Source: Anaerolineae bacterium
Lineage (GTDB): Bacteria > Chloroflexota > Anaerolineae > Aggregatilineales > Phototrophicaceae
Length of the DNA: 64,000 nt
Direction: 5' to 3'
Assembly: GCA_025055175.1 (NCBI GenBank)
Contig: JANWYT010000024.1
Coordinates: 22,719 to 86,718 of the forward strand
Shown: piece after piece, positions 51,259 through 60,514 of the stretch
Numbering within the stretch: position 1 is the first letter of the stretch
How the letters are laid out: each line of letters starts with the position of its first letter
Translations under genes and position numbers: made by a program
The notes under the pieces: generated by a model
What the model saw: the letters and a program-made list of their open reading frames with translations, nothing else
The model's database searches: none
What the model was told of the DNA's origin: nothing

Positions 51259-52785
51259 ATGCGCCGCCTGCTGATCGCCCTGATCGTCCTGTGGAGCGCG
51301 CCCGCCCAAGCTCAAAGGCCCTGCGCTCCCGTCGACGGCCTGCGCTTCCCTTTCGATGACCACTTCCAGCTGGTGCAAGATTTTGCCGTGCCGAGCCTGC
51401 GCCACCAGGGGCGCTATCATACAGGAGAAGATTGGTACGGCGGCGGAGCAGGACAAGTCGTTTATGCGATGGCCAACGGCCAGGTGACCTTCAGCGGAGA
51501 CAGAGCTTGGGGAATGGATGGAGGCGTCGTCATCATCGCTCACGATATGCCCGACGGCGCGCGCGTCTTCAGCATGGTGGGCCACGTCCAATCCAGTCCG
51601 GAGCTTCCTTTGCCAGCGCGCTTGAGTTGCGTGGAGATGGGCCAGCCCCTGGGCCTCATCGTCGACGCCCGCCCCGCCCCGCACGTCCATTGGGAGATAC
51701 GCACCCAGGGACAAGACACGCCCGGCGCAGGCTATGAGCGCGCCGAGCCACGCAGCTTAGGTTTAATTGATCCCAGCGATTTCGTGTTGAACGGTCAGGC
51801 TCGCCTGCACAGCGCTGCCGCCTGGTTCAGCGACGTCTTGGTGGGCGGCCTGCGAGCGGCGTTGGTGCTAAACGACGGCAGCTTCTTGGCCCTGGACGAA
51901 GCCAGCCACCTGCGCCGCTTCCTGCCTGATGGTCGGGTGTTGTGGCGCACGCGCTTGAGCGCGACGGCGGTCGATTTGTTCGCCATGCAAGGCGCATCCT
52001 ACCTGGTAAACGCCAGCGGCCTCGTCCAGCGGATCGACGTCGCCAGCGGCAGAGTCGCAGAAGCCTGGCGGATCGGCGGGCTAGAAGGGCGCAGCCTAGT
52101 GCAGAGCGCGCCTAGCTTGGGCAATCTTCGACTCTACCACGACGGCGCCGACGGCCTGCTGGCCCTGAGCGCCGACGCGCGCGCTCTGGTTTGGCGGCTG
52201 GACGACGTGCCGCCTTTCATCACGAGCGGGGTGGGCCTGTACGACGTAGGCGCAGTGCTGGGCGGCGCAACAGCCGATGGGCGGCTGATCGTGATCGAAG
52301 AAGGCGGCGTGCGCCTGGGCGAAGCGCGCATCGAAAATGGAGCGGCCTTCGGGGTGGGGCCAGGTGGGGGCGGCTTGTGGGCCTACACCCGCGACGGCCT
52401 GTGGCGCATCGGCCCATCCAGCGGCTCGCTATGGACGCCGCAGGAATCGCCGCCTGCCCCCAACAGCGCGCGCGCCTTCTATCACGATGGAGCGTTGCGC
52501 CTGCTCTACAATGGCCAGGGCGGCGCGCTCAACGACCAACCGTTCGCTGACTTGCCCGCTGAAGGCCTGACGCGCGTCATCCGCGCAGGCGACCTGCTCA
52601 TCTTGGCCAGCAGCGGCGGCCAGGTGAGCAGCCTAAACGCGCGCACGGGCCAAATCTGCCAGCGGCTACGCCTGGCGGCGGATCGGCGGCTGCGCCTGCC
52701 CTGGCTAGACGTGCATGGCGAGACGTTGCGCTTGGCGATTGGCCCTAGCCTGATGGGCCTGCGTTTGGCGCGCCTGGGGTGCTGA
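51259..52785 (+). CDS. Exported LytM-type peptidase domain with C-terminal beta-propeller
   Basis: A 508-residue exported protein. A signal peptide (RRLLIALIVLWSAPAQAQ) follows ATG 51259, which has GAGAG about 5 bases upstream. The LytM domain keeps the ligands YHTGEDWYGG (H, D) and HVHWE (HxH) with a variant central segment (GHVQSS). Residues ~190-508 repeat propeller-like blades (NDGSFLALDEASHLRRF, TADGRLIVIEEGG), as in PQQ or Kelch-like repeats. It may bind and cut peptidoglycan or use the propeller to read ligands. The fusion is uncommon to me. Confidence 0.75.
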   Translation: MRRLLIALIVLWSAPAQAQRPCAPVDGLRFPFDDHFQLVQDFAVPSLRHQGRYHTGEDWYGGGAGQVVYAMANGQVTFSGDRAWGMDGGVVIIAHDMPDGARVFSMVGHVQSSPELPLPARLSCVEMGQPLGLIVDARPAPHVHWEIRTQGQDTPGAGYERAEPRSLGLIDPSDFVLNGQARLHSAAAWFSDVLVGGLRAALVLNDGSFLALDEASHLRRFLPDGRVLWRTRLSATAVDLFAMQGASYLVNASGLVQRIDVASGRVAEAWRIGGLEGRSLVQSAPSLGNLRLYHDGADGLLALSADARALVWRLDDVPPFITSGVGLYDVGAVLGGATADGRLIVIEEGGVRLGEARIENGAAFGVGPGGGGLWAYTRDGLWRIGPSSGSLWTPQESPPAPNSARAFYHDGALRLLYNGQGGALNDQPFADLPAEGLTRVIRAGDLLILASSGGQVSSLNARTGQICQRLRLAADRRLRLPWLDVHGETLRLAIGPSLMGLRLARLGC

Positions 52786-52834
52786 GCGGGGTCTTGGTTT
52801 GGCCGACGCGGTATAACATTCTTTTGCCGTCTTC

Positions 52835-52843
52835 TGCTACAAT
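52835..52843 (+). promoter_or_regulatory. Extended -10 promoter of cysS
   Basis: TGCTACAAT, 51 bases before ATG 52894 and identical to the E2 operon's -10. The leader is too short for a T-box, and no Cys-rich leader peptide is seen here. Confidence 0.6.
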
Positions 52844-52893
52844 CGCGAGTGTTTTCCCGCCTGCCCGCCCCGACTGCTGGAGGAAGTTCATCT

Positions 52894-54339
52894 ATGGCTC
52901 TGCGAGTCTTCAACGTCCTAGGACGCGAAAAACAGGACTTCACGCCCATGCACGAAGGGCGCGTCAACATGTACGTCTGCGGGCCGACGGTCTACGACCA
53001 CGCCCATCTGGGCCACGCCAAGACTTACGTCTCGTTCGACGTCATCGTGCGCTATCTACGCCACAGCGGCTACGAAGTACTCTACGTGCAGAACCTGACT
53101 GATGTCGGCCACATGTTGGAGACAGGCGAAGATCGTATCCTCAAGCAAGCCCGTCAGCTCCAGGCCAAGCCCATGCAGGTGGTAGAGACCTACGCACGCA
53201 GCTACTTTGAGGACATGGACGCCCTGGGGGTGCAGCGTCCAGACATCTCCCCGCGCGCCAGCGCCCACATCCCGGAACAAATCAAGATGATCGAGACGCT
53301 GATCGCCAAAGGCCACGCCTATGTGGTGGATGGCAGCGTCTATTTCGACGTGACCACTGATCCTGACTATGGCAAGCTGAGCAACCGCAAGGTGGAAGAA
53401 CAGGAAGAAGGAGCGCGTGTGCGCGTGCGCGACGAGAAACGCCACCCAGAAGATTTCGCCCTGTGGAAGCGCGCCGAAGAAGAGCATATTTTGCGCTGGG
53501 ACAGCCCCTGGGGCGAAGGCTTCCCCGGCTGGCACATCGAATGCAGCGCGATGGCCAAGAAGTACCTGGGCGAGACCTTCGACATTCATGGCGGCGGCAT
53601 TGACAACATCTACCCGCATAACGAGAACGAAATTGCCCAGAGCGAATGCGCCAACGATGCGCCCTTCGCCCGCTACTGGCTGCTGGTGGGCAGCTTGACA
53701 GTGGATGGGATCAAGATGAGCAAGAGCTTGGGTAACTTTGTGCGCATTAAGGACGCCCTGGCCAAGTATCGCCCCGAAGTGCTGCGCATGTTCGCCATCA
53801 GCGCCCAGTACACCAACCCAGTCGATTACAGCGAAGAGTCGCTGACGGCCATCAAGAGCGGCTGGGAACGGCTGATGAACGCCCTGCGCCTGACGCGCCG
53901 CCAGATGAACCTCGCGCCGCACAGCGACGACGCCAACGCCTTCCTGGCCACCGTCGAAGCCACGCGCCGCGCTTTCTTGGAGAACATGGACGACGACTTC
54001 AACACGCCGCGCGCCATCGCCAACTTACAGGACTTCACCCGCGAGGTCAACGGCTTGCTCAACAGCGGCCAGGCCGTCGGCTTGCCCGTGCTACAAGCCA
54101 TCGAAAGCGCCTATGCAGAGCTGGGCGGCGCCATCCTGGGCATCATCCCTGCCCATGACGGCAGCGACAGCCGCAGCGCCGAGCGCGAAGAAGGCCTGAT
54201 CCGCCTGTTGATCCAACTGCGCGCGCAGGCTCGCGCCAACAAGAACTACGCCGAAGCCGACCGTCTGCGCGACGAGCTGGCCCGCCTGGGGATCATCCTG
54301 GAAGACCGCCCCGACGGCACGATCTGGAAGCTGGAGTAG
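52894..54339 (+). CDS. cysS: Cysteinyl-tRNA synthetase
   Basis: A 481-residue class I synthetase charging tRNA-Cys. The HIGH-type motif is HLGH (in DHAHLGHAK, ~40), zinc/Cys-binding residues lie in YVCGPTVYD and WHIECSAM, and KMSKS is at 274-278. The C-terminal anticodon-binding and DALR-like region is complete. GGAGG lies 9 bases before ATG 52894; an upstream GTG adds no conserved sequence. It is followed after 5 bases by rlmB, a frequent bacterial arrangement. Confidence 0.95.
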   Translation: MALRVFNVLGREKQDFTPMHEGRVNMYVCGPTVYDHAHLGHAKTYVSFDVIVRYLRHSGYEVLYVQNLTDVGHMLETGEDRILKQARQLQAKPMQVVETYARSYFEDMDALGVQRPDISPRASAHIPEQIKMIETLIAKGHAYVVDGSVYFDVTTDPDYGKLSNRKVEEQEEGARVRVRDEKRHPEDFALWKRAEEEHILRWDSPWGEGFPGWHIECSAMAKKYLGETFDIHGGGIDNIYPHNENEIAQSECANDAPFARYWLLVGSLTVDGIKMSKSLGNFVRIKDALAKYRPEVLRMFAISAQYTNPVDYSEESLTAIKSGWERLMNALRLTRRQMNLAPHSDDANAFLATVEATRRAFLENMDDDFNTPRAIANLQDFTREVNGLLNSGQAVGLPVLQAIESAYAELGGAILGIIPAHDGSDSRSAEREEGLIRLLIQLRAQARANKNYAEADRLRDELARLGIILEDRPDGTIWKLE

Positions 54340-54344
54340 CTGTC

Positions 54345-55115
54345 ATGCCAGAGTTCCTGTATGGCCACTGGCCCATCATGGAAGCCCTGCGCGCCAATCG
54401 GCGCAAGCTGGAACAGCTCATCGTCGCGGAGCGCCAGGATAAGCAGGAGGAGAAGGGCCTAGCCGCCGAGATCCTCTTGGCGGCCAAAGAACGCGGTTTG
54501 CCTGTCCAGCGCGTAGCCAAGCGCATTCTGGACGACATCACCGATGAAGCCAACCACCAGGGCATGGCCCTGCGCGTCGGCCCTTACCCTTACGCCGAAA
54601 TCTCGGACATGCTGGCCCTGGCCGCCGAGCGCAGCGAGAAGCCGCTGCTGCTCATCCTCGACCTGCTCAAAGACCCACACAACGTGGGCAGCCTGCTGCG
54701 CGTGGCCGATGCCGTCGGCGTGCATGGCGTCATCCTCCAAGATCGGCGCGGCGTCGGCGTAACCAGCGCTGTGAGCGCGTCCTCGTCGGGGGCAGTAGAA
54801 CATCAGCGCGTGGCCCAGGTGACCAACCTGGTCGCGGCCATGAAGCAGCTCAAAGAAGAGAACATTTGGCTGGTGGGCCTAGACGTGGGGCAAAACATTC
54901 CGCCGCTGGACAGGGTAGACCTGAACATGGGGCTGGGCCTGGTGCTGGGCAGCGAAGGCGAGGGTCTGCGCCGTCTGGTGCGCGACACCTGCGATCTGCT
55001 GGTGACGCTGCCCATGCGCGGCAAGGTGGGCAGCCTGAACGTGGCCACCGCCGGCAGCGTGGCCTTGTACGCCGCTTGGCAGGCGCGCGGTTGGCAGGGT
55101 TGGGCCCATGCCTAA
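54345..55115 (+). CDS. rlmB: 23S rRNA (guanosine-2'-O-)-methyltransferase, RlmB/TrmH (SpoU) family
   Basis: A 256-residue SPOUT-fold methyltransferase with an N-terminal substrate-binding domain (YGHWPIMEALRANRRKL). The catalytic knot has motif 1 DPHNVGSLLRVADAVG, motif 2 GLVLGSEGEGLRRLV and motif 3 LPMRGKVGSLNVATAGSVAL. It most likely methylates G2251 of 23S rRNA, though other TrmH-type targets cannot be ruled out. It forms a pair with cysS. Confidence 0.9.
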   Translation: MPEFLYGHWPIMEALRANRRKLEQLIVAERQDKQEEKGLAAEILLAAKERGLPVQRVAKRILDDITDEANHQGMALRVGPYPYAEISDMLALAAERSEKPLLLILDLLKDPHNVGSLLRVADAVGVHGVILQDRRGVGVTSAVSASSSGAVEHQRVAQVTNLVAAMKQLKEENIWLVGLDVGQNIPPLDRVDLNMGLGLVLGSEGEGLRRLVRDTCDLLVTLPMRGKVGSLNVATAGSVALYAAWQARGWQGWAHA

Positions 55116-55247
55116 GCCGGACATCAGAAAGCGCGGCGGCGCAGGCGTGAACTCTGCCTAAAACAGCGTACAATAGATGATACGGCATGACAACCCGCAC
55201 AGGTCCATCATGCCTCTCTGCCCACGCTTACGCCCTGAGGATGACTG

Positions 55248-56429
55248 ATGACCGCCCTGAGACGTTTCTGGCCCGCGCTGCTGCTCGTCTTGTCCGCGTT
55301 CGGCCTGACCCAAGCCATTGGGGAAGTGACACCTGTTCCCACGCAAACACCACAAACTACCCCCATCCCAGCCACTGCTACCCCTGCGCCCGCCGTACCG
55401 AGCGATCCAAACGCCACCGAGCGCCTGCTAGATGAAGCCCTGTCAGCGCTGCAAGCGGGCCGCTTCCAGGACGCCATCGCCCTGATGGATCAGCTGATCG
55501 CCAGCAACCCCAGCGAACCCGATGCCTTCTTCTTCCGCGGAGTGGGCTATGCTCAGCTCCAAGATTACGCGCGCGCCATCGCTGATTACACGCGCGCTAT
55601 CGAGCTGAAGCGTTACATGTGGACGTACTATGCTTTCCGCGCCGATGCTCATCTGCTAGCTCGCGACGCCAGCGCCGCCCTCAGAGATTACGATCAGGCC
55701 ATCGAACTCAATCCGCGCTACACCGAGGCTTTTCGTGGGCGCGCTCTGGCCCACCAAGTCCTGGGCAATAGCCTGCGCTCCCAGATCGATGCCCTCATTG
55801 CTGAAGGCTTGACTAGCGCTGCCAGGGGCGACAATTTCAGCGCCATCAACTCGTTCACTCTGGCGATTGATTCGACCACCGAGCCGCTGCGCGTCTTGGC
55901 CGACGCCTATTACAACCGCGCCCTCGCCCGCTACACCGATGGTAACTTGACGGCTGCTATCGAAGACTATGGCCTGGCCCTGGAGATTTACCCGCGCATG
56001 CACGACTCGTACCTAGGACGCGGCATCGCCAACCGCGAGAACGGCGACCTGCGTCAGGCCGGACGCGATTTCTTGCAACGCATTGAAATCCTAGAGAGCA
56101 ACACCCAGCGCGGTACGATCCAACGCGGCCAGCCCGTCACTGTGCCGATGGCTTATGGCACAGTTCATCGCCTGACCTTCGAAGCGCGCGGCGGCGATTT
56201 CGTCACCATCAGCGCCCGCGACTTGGAAGACACCGTCGTCGACCCACTGATCGTCATCTTGGGGCCGAACGGCGAGGCCATCGCCGGCGACGACGACTTC
56301 GGGCGCGGCCTGCACAACCTGGACAGCCTGATTGAGGGGCTGCGCCTGGCCCAAGACGGGACGTACACCATCGTCGTCAGCCACGCCAACGGCGGCTTCG
56401 ACGGCCCTATCGTCGTCAGCTTGGACTAA
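55248..56429 (+). CDS. Exported TPR protein with C-terminal PPC-like domain
   Basis: A 393-residue exported protein. A signal peptide (RFWPALLLVLSAFGLTQA) is followed by a Thr/Pro-rich linker (~28-52) and about five tetratricopeptide repeats (~60-290; AFFFRGVGYAQLQDYARAI, AYYNRALARYTDGNLTAAI). A C-terminal beta domain with ILGPNGEAIAGDDDFG and DGTYTIVVSHANGG is like the pre-peptidase C-terminal domain found on secreted enzymes. It probably scaffolds protein interactions at the cell surface. YbaK-type and vWA genes follow closely. Confidence 0.82.
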   Translation: MTALRRFWPALLLVLSAFGLTQAIGEVTPVPTQTPQTTPIPATATPAPAVPSDPNATERLLDEALSALQAGRFQDAIALMDQLIASNPSEPDAFFFRGVGYAQLQDYARAIADYTRAIELKRYMWTYYAFRADAHLLARDASAALRDYDQAIELNPRYTEAFRGRALAHQVLGNSLRSQIDALIAEGLTSAARGDNFSAINSFTLAIDSTTEPLRVLADAYYNRALARYTDGNLTAAIEDYGLALEIYPRMHDSYLGRGIANRENGDLRQAGRDFLQRIEILESNTQRGTIQRGQPVTVPMAYGTVHRLTFEARGGDFVTISARDLEDTVVDPLIVILGPNGEAIAGDDDFGRGLHNLDSLIEGLRLAQDGTYTIVVSHANGGFDGPIVVSLD

Positions 56430-56432
56430 GCC

Positions 56433-56936
56433 ATGAGCCAGCACGACCTCTCTCCGCTGACGCCCGCCGACGTGCAACGCGCCCTGGACGCCCTGGGGCG
56501 CGGAATCGTCGTGCGCCATTACGCCGAATCGACGGCGACGTCAGAGCTAGCAGCGCAAGCCATCGGCTGCGAGGTGGGACAAATCGCCAAGAGCATTTGC
56601 CTCATGCTAGAGGACACGCGGCCTATCTTGGTGGTGGCCAGCGGCGATCAGCGCCTAGACATGAAGAAGGTGGCGGCGCTGCACAGCCTGTCGGCCAAGC
56701 GCGTGCGCATGGCCAACGCAGAGGAATGCGTCGCCTTGTATGGCTACGCGCCGGGCGGCGTGCCGCCCTTGGGCCATCGCCATCCGCCCCAAGCCGTCTG
56801 GCTAGACGAGAAGCTGCGCCGCTACGCCATCATCTATGCAGCGGCTGGCTCGGCGCAGACCATCTTCCCCGTCGCGACAGACGACCTGCCATTGCTCAAC
56901 GGCGGTCGCTGGGCAGACGTGGCCCGCGACGCCTGA
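56433..56936 (+). CDS. YbaK/EbsC-family aminoacyl-tRNA deacylase-like protein
   Basis: A 167-residue protein of the family that hydrolyses mischarged tRNAs (Cys-tRNA-Pro, Ala-tRNA-Pro). It contains AIGCEVGQIAKSICL, the conserved Lys in DMKKVAAL, GYAPGGVPPLGH with the Gly-Gly-Val-x-Pro block and a C-terminal AAAGSAQTIFP. The start is 3 bases after the TPR gene's stop, so coupled translation is likely. The substrate cannot be read from the sequence. Confidence 0.87.
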   Translation: MSQHDLSPLTPADVQRALDALGRGIVVRHYAESTATSELAAQAIGCEVGQIAKSICLMLEDTRPILVVASGDQRLDMKKVAALHSLSAKRVRMANAEECVALYGYAPGGVPPLGHRHPPQAVWLDEKLRRYAIIYAAAGSAQTIFPVATDDLPLLNGGRWADVARDA

Positions 56937-56940
56937 AGCC

Positions 56941-58836
56941 ATGAGCCTGCTCGCGCCGCTGGCTCTGCTGGGTGGGCTGCTGGCCCTGCCCATCATCGCC
57001 CTGTATTTTCTGCGTCAGCGTCGCCGCCCGCTGCCCGTCAGCAGCTTGCTGCTGTGGCAGCGCGCCTTAGAAGACCGCGCAGCCAACGCCTGGTGGCAAC
57101 GTTTCCAGCGCCACCTGCTGCTGTGGGCGCAACTCGTGGCCTTGGCCTCAATTGTGCTGGCGTTGGCCCGCCCAGCTCTGCCGCAGGCTAGCGCCGTCAG
57201 CGGGCGCAGCGTCTTCCTGATCGACGTCAGCGCCAGCATGGGCGCGCGCCAGGGCAGCACAACGCGCTGGCAGTCCGCCCTAGACGAAGCTCGCCGCCTC
57301 CTGTCCACGCTGGATATGGGAGCGGGCGACGAAGCGCTCCTGGTGGCAGTGGACGATCAGGCCCGCCCGCTGACGGCCCGCAGCGCCGACTTGGCCCTGC
57401 TGAACGCGGCGCTAGACGCCGCATCCGCTCAGACCCCACTCCGACCCGCCGCCCAGGACGCCTGGCAGAGCGCCTTCAGCCTCGTCCAGGCTGAAGCTCA
57501 GGGCGCGTCCGCCGCTTTCCGATGGTTCATCCTCAGCGACGGCGGCCTGCCTGACGAGCTAGCCCTGCCCGCCAACCTGCCCGCCCCGCAGTTCATCACC
57601 ATCGGCCAAGATGCACCCAACCTAGCCATCAGCGCTTTGGCCCTGCGCCCTCAGGGCCAGCAAGTGCGCGCCTTCTTGCGAGTGGTCAACGAGGGGCCGC
57701 TGCCCGCCGAAGCGCGCGTGACGCTGCGCTTGGATGGCCGCCTGTGGGACGCTCAAACTCTGGCTTTGCCTGCTCAGAGCGCGCAGTCGCTCAGCCTGAG
57801 CCTTGAGCGGAGCTTCCAGACGCTGAGCGCCAGCCTGAGCGCTGATTCGCAGTTCAACGCTCTAGAAGCCGACGACTCGGCCTACGCCGTCGCACCGCAG
57901 GTCGGCGCTGCACGCGTCCTGATCGTGAGCGATGGACGGGCCAGCGACCGCTTCGTCGAACAGGCCCTGATCGTCGTCGGTGGGGCGCAAGTCTTCCGCG
58001 CCAGCCCCAACGCACTGCCCACCACCTCCTTCGACCTGACCATCTTCAACGGGGTGACGCCCTCAGCCTGGCCTGCGGGCAGCCTGTGGCTGATCGATCC
58101 GCCCCTGGCCGAGGACGCGCAGCCTGGCTTCGTGGGCCTGCGCGCCGCCGCGCCCGATCATCCGCTGCTGGCCTTCGCCGACCTGAGCGGGGTGGCGGTG
58201 CGCGAATGGCACACACCTTCGCTGTCGCCCGCCTGGCAGAGGGCCGCCCTGCTGAGCGCGCCCGATGGCGGCGCGCCCCTGGTCGTGGCTCAGCGACCCG
58301 CTGCCGAAGGTGGAGGGCGCGTCCTAGCGCAGGGCTTCGCCCTGGAAGCTAGCGATTGGCCGCTGAACGCCGCCTTCCCCATCGTGGTGGCCAACTTATT
58401 GCAATGGGCCAGTCCTGCCCCGCTACTAGAGCCGCCGCAGGCTCAGGTGGGCCAGGTGGTGACGCTCAATCTACCGCCTGCCAGCCTGAGCGCGGCGTTG
58501 CTGCCCCCTGACGGCCAAGAGGTGGCGCTCAGCTTAGACGACGCGCCGCGCGCCCTGGTGGCCGATGCGCTGGGTTTGTATCGCTTGATGGCAGAGACGC
58601 CACAGGGTCAGCGCCAAGCCTGGCTGGCTGTCAACCTGTTCGCTCCACAGGAGAGCGATTTGCGCACGCGACAGCCTGACTGGGCCAGCGCATCTCCGTC
58701 TGGCACCGCTGCAGACCAGGCAGAAGAGGGCCTGGCTTGGCGCGAGCTGTGGCCCGTCGCGGCCTTGCTGGCTCTGCTGGCCCTGGCCTTGGAGTGGTGG
58801 CTGTACGTCAGCAGCTTGAGATTGACACAGCGCTGA
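56941..58836 (+). CDS. BatA/vWA-type membrane protein
   Basis: A 631-residue protein. Two N-terminal membrane helices (LAPLALLGGLLALPIIALYFL, then LLLWAQLVALASIVLALA) flank a basic loop, as in BatA/aerotolerance proteins. A von Willebrand A domain has the MIDAS DxSxS motif at D95, S97 and S99 (IDVSASMG), with LSDGG near residue 200. A beta-rich middle, a glutamine-amidotransferase-like domain (~310-500) and a C-terminal membrane helix follow. ATG 56941 lies 4 bases past the YbaK gene. It may assist assembly of exported complexes. Confidence 0.82.
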   Translation: MSLLAPLALLGGLLALPIIALYFLRQRRRPLPVSSLLLWQRALEDRAANAWWQRFQRHLLLWAQLVALASIVLALARPALPQASAVSGRSVFLIDVSASMGARQGSTTRWQSALDEARRLLSTLDMGAGDEALLVAVDDQARPLTARSADLALLNAALDAASAQTPLRPAAQDAWQSAFSLVQAEAQGASAAFRWFILSDGGLPDELALPANLPAPQFITIGQDAPNLAISALALRPQGQQVRAFLRVVNEGPLPAEARVTLRLDGRLWDAQTLALPAQSAQSLSLSLERSFQTLSASLSADSQFNALEADDSAYAVAPQVGAARVLIVSDGRASDRFVEQALIVVGGAQVFRASPNALPTTSFDLTIFNGVTPSAWPAGSLWLIDPPLAEDAQPGFVGLRAAAPDHPLLAFADLSGVAVREWHTPSLSPAWQRAALLSAPDGGAPLVVAQRPAAEGGGRVLAQGFALEASDWPLNAAFPIVVANLLQWASPAPLLEPPQAQVGQVVTLNLPPASLSAALLPPDGQEVALSLDDAPRALVADALGLYRLMAETPQGQRQAWLAVNLFAPQESDLRTRQPDWASASPSGTAADQAEEGLAWRELWPVAALLALLALALEWWLYVSSLRLTQR

Positions 58837-58843
58837 TTCGGCT

Positions 58844-59788
58844 TCATTGACCTTTCATCAGCGCCTCCACCTGCTGGCGGTTGGGCAGCGCTGGGATGGC
58901 GCCGTAATGCGTTGTGGCCAGCGCGCCGACGGCGTTGGCGAAGGGCAGCAGCTTGCCCAGGTCAGGCAGGTTGTCCACCGTCGCGCCATTCTCCAGCAGG
59001 GCCACCAGCAGCCCTCCGACGAAGCCATCGCCGGCGCCCGTCGTATCGACAGGCTGGACGCGATAGCCTTTGTGATGGGCGCGTTCGTGGCGCGTGTAGA
59101 GCGTCGCGCCCTTCGCCCCATGTGTGACGGCGATCAAACGTAGACTGTCACGCCATAAGGGCCGCACATCGTCGCCCCCCGTCAAAAATTCCAGCTCTTC
59201 TTCGCTGATTTTGAGGACGTGGGCGTAGTCGAGGCCTAGCATCATGCCCGCGCGCGCCGCGTCTTCATCATCCCACAACGCCAGACGCAGATTAGGATCG
59301 TAGCTGATGAGCGCGCCTTTGTTGCGAGCATATTCGGCGGCCGCCAGAGTCGCCGAACGAGACGGCTCGCTGATGAGCGTAATGCTGCCGAAGTGGAAAG
59401 CGCGCGTGCTGTCCAACACATCGTAAGCCACGTCGCGCGGCGTCATCAGCATGTCGGCGCTGGGGTGGCGGTAGAAGCTGAAGCTGCGCTCGCCGCCTTC
59501 GCTCAGCGAGACGAAGGCCAGGGCCGTGCGAGCCTTCTGCGTCTTGCGCAGGCCGCGTACGTCGATTCCTTCGGCTTCTAGCACGCTGCTCAGGTAGTGG
59601 CCAAAAGGATCATCACCCACCTGCCCGACGAAGGCCACGCTGAAGCCCAAGCGCGCCACAGCTGCCGCCACGTTGGCCGGCGCACCGCCCGCCTTCTTCA
59701 GGAAGTTATCGGCCAGACCCACGTCAGCCACCTGCTCCATCGCCACAAAGTCGATCAGCAGTTCCCCCATGCTGGTTACGTCGATCAT
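58844..59788 (-). CDS. PfkB-family carbohydrate kinase (fructokinase-like)
   Basis: A 314-residue ribokinase-fold sugar kinase. GELLIDFV at the N-terminus and KKAGGAPANVAAAVARLG bind sugar, and the catalytic Asp is in DTTGAGDGFVGGLL. The pattern is that of bacterial fructokinases, which phosphorylate fructose to fructose 6-phosphate. It is convergent with the vWA gene (7-base gap), and the biotin-carrier gene 29 bases upstream reads the same way. No sugar transporter is nearby. Confidence 0.88.
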   Translation of the reverse strand: MIDVTSMGELLIDFVAMEQVADVGLADNFLKKAGGAPANVAAAVARLGFSVAFVGQVGDDPFGHYLSSVLEAEGIDVRGLRKTQKARTALAFVSLSEGGERSFSFYRHPSADMLMTPRDVAYDVLDSTRAFHFGSITLISEPSRSATLAAAEYARNKGALISYDPNLRLALWDDEDAARAGMMLGLDYAHVLKISEEELEFLTGGDDVRPLWRDSLRLIAVTHGAKGATLYTRHERAHHKGYRVQPVDTTGAGDGFVGGLLVALLENGATVDNLPDLGKLLPFANAVGALATTHYGAIPALPNRQQVEALMKGQ

Positions 59789-59817
59789 GCTCTCGCCCCT
59801 TTTCGTCGGTAGGATAG

Positions 59818-60318
59818 CTAAGTTGCTTCGTCACCTAGTTCAATGAGGAGCTGGCCGCGCTCTACAACCTGCCCGGCCTCCACGAGCAAGCGCTTGACCA
59901 CGCCGTCAGCGTTCGCGCTGACGCGCAGCTCCATCTTCATGGCCTCCATGACCAGCAGGACTTGGCCGGCCTGGACAGACTCGCCTTGGCGCACGCGCAC
60001 TTCGCGCACTTGGCCGGGCATCTGCGCTGTCAGATCGCCTTCGTGGCCCTGACGCTTGCTGCGCTTGGGACGGCCTGTGCTGCTGCTGAAGCTGTAGCTG
60101 TGGCCCGCTAAATGGACGAAGCGTTCCTCACCGCGCCGCGCCACGTAGCCGCGCAGGCGCTGGCCGTCGTCCAGGGCCAGAGCATAGCCGCCGTCGGGCA
60201 AAGGAGTGGCGCTCAGTCGCCAGGTCTGCTCGCCAATGCGCGCTTCGTAGCGGCCATCAGGCAAGCGCGTGAGCTGCACGCTGACAATTTGACCACCAAC
60301 CTCGTAGCTGAAGATCAT
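59818..60318 (-). CDS. Biotin carboxyl carrier-like protein
   Basis: A 166-residue protein. The C-terminal biotinyl domain has EAMKME with the biotinylated K128. The N-terminal part (FSYEVGGQIVSVQL, residues 1-~80) resembles the BT domain of acyl-CoA carboxylase alpha subunits, so this is a free-standing tail of an acetyl/propionyl-CoA or related carboxylase. No carboxylase or transferase gene is adjacent. GGAGG is 5 bases before ATG 60318, which rules out the in-frame GTG 60330. Confidence 0.85.
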   Translation of the reverse strand: MIFSYEVGGQIVSVQLTRLPDGRYEARIGEQTWRLSATPLPDGGYALALDDGQRLRGYVARRGEERFVHLAGHSYSFSSSTGRPKRSKRQGHEGDLTAQMPGQVREVRVRQGESVQAGQVLLVMEAMKMELRVSANADGVVKRLLVEAGQVVERGQLLIELGDEAT

Positions 60319-60475
60319 GCTGTCCTCCACTGCACTGCGACGACGCTCCAGGTGTAGCTCTCATCGGCGGCGTTCCAGACGATGTCATCCTTGTACTCAC
60401 GGCCATGCGAGGGCTGGGTCATTAGGTCAACTCTTTCGCTCAGGAATTGGCCAGGCGCGGCCTGGCCTGAGCAAG

Positions 60476-60484
60476 ATTATAGCA
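60476..60484 (-). promoter_or_regulatory. Extended -10 promoter upstream of the biotin-carrier gene
   Basis: TGCTATAAT on the minus strand, about 160 bases before ATG 60318 and just past the pnp stop, giving the carrier and kinase genes their own promoter. Confidence 0.55.
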
Positions 60485-60514
60485 GCCAGGCTGCTGAGGG
60501 ATCAGGCTGAGCGC

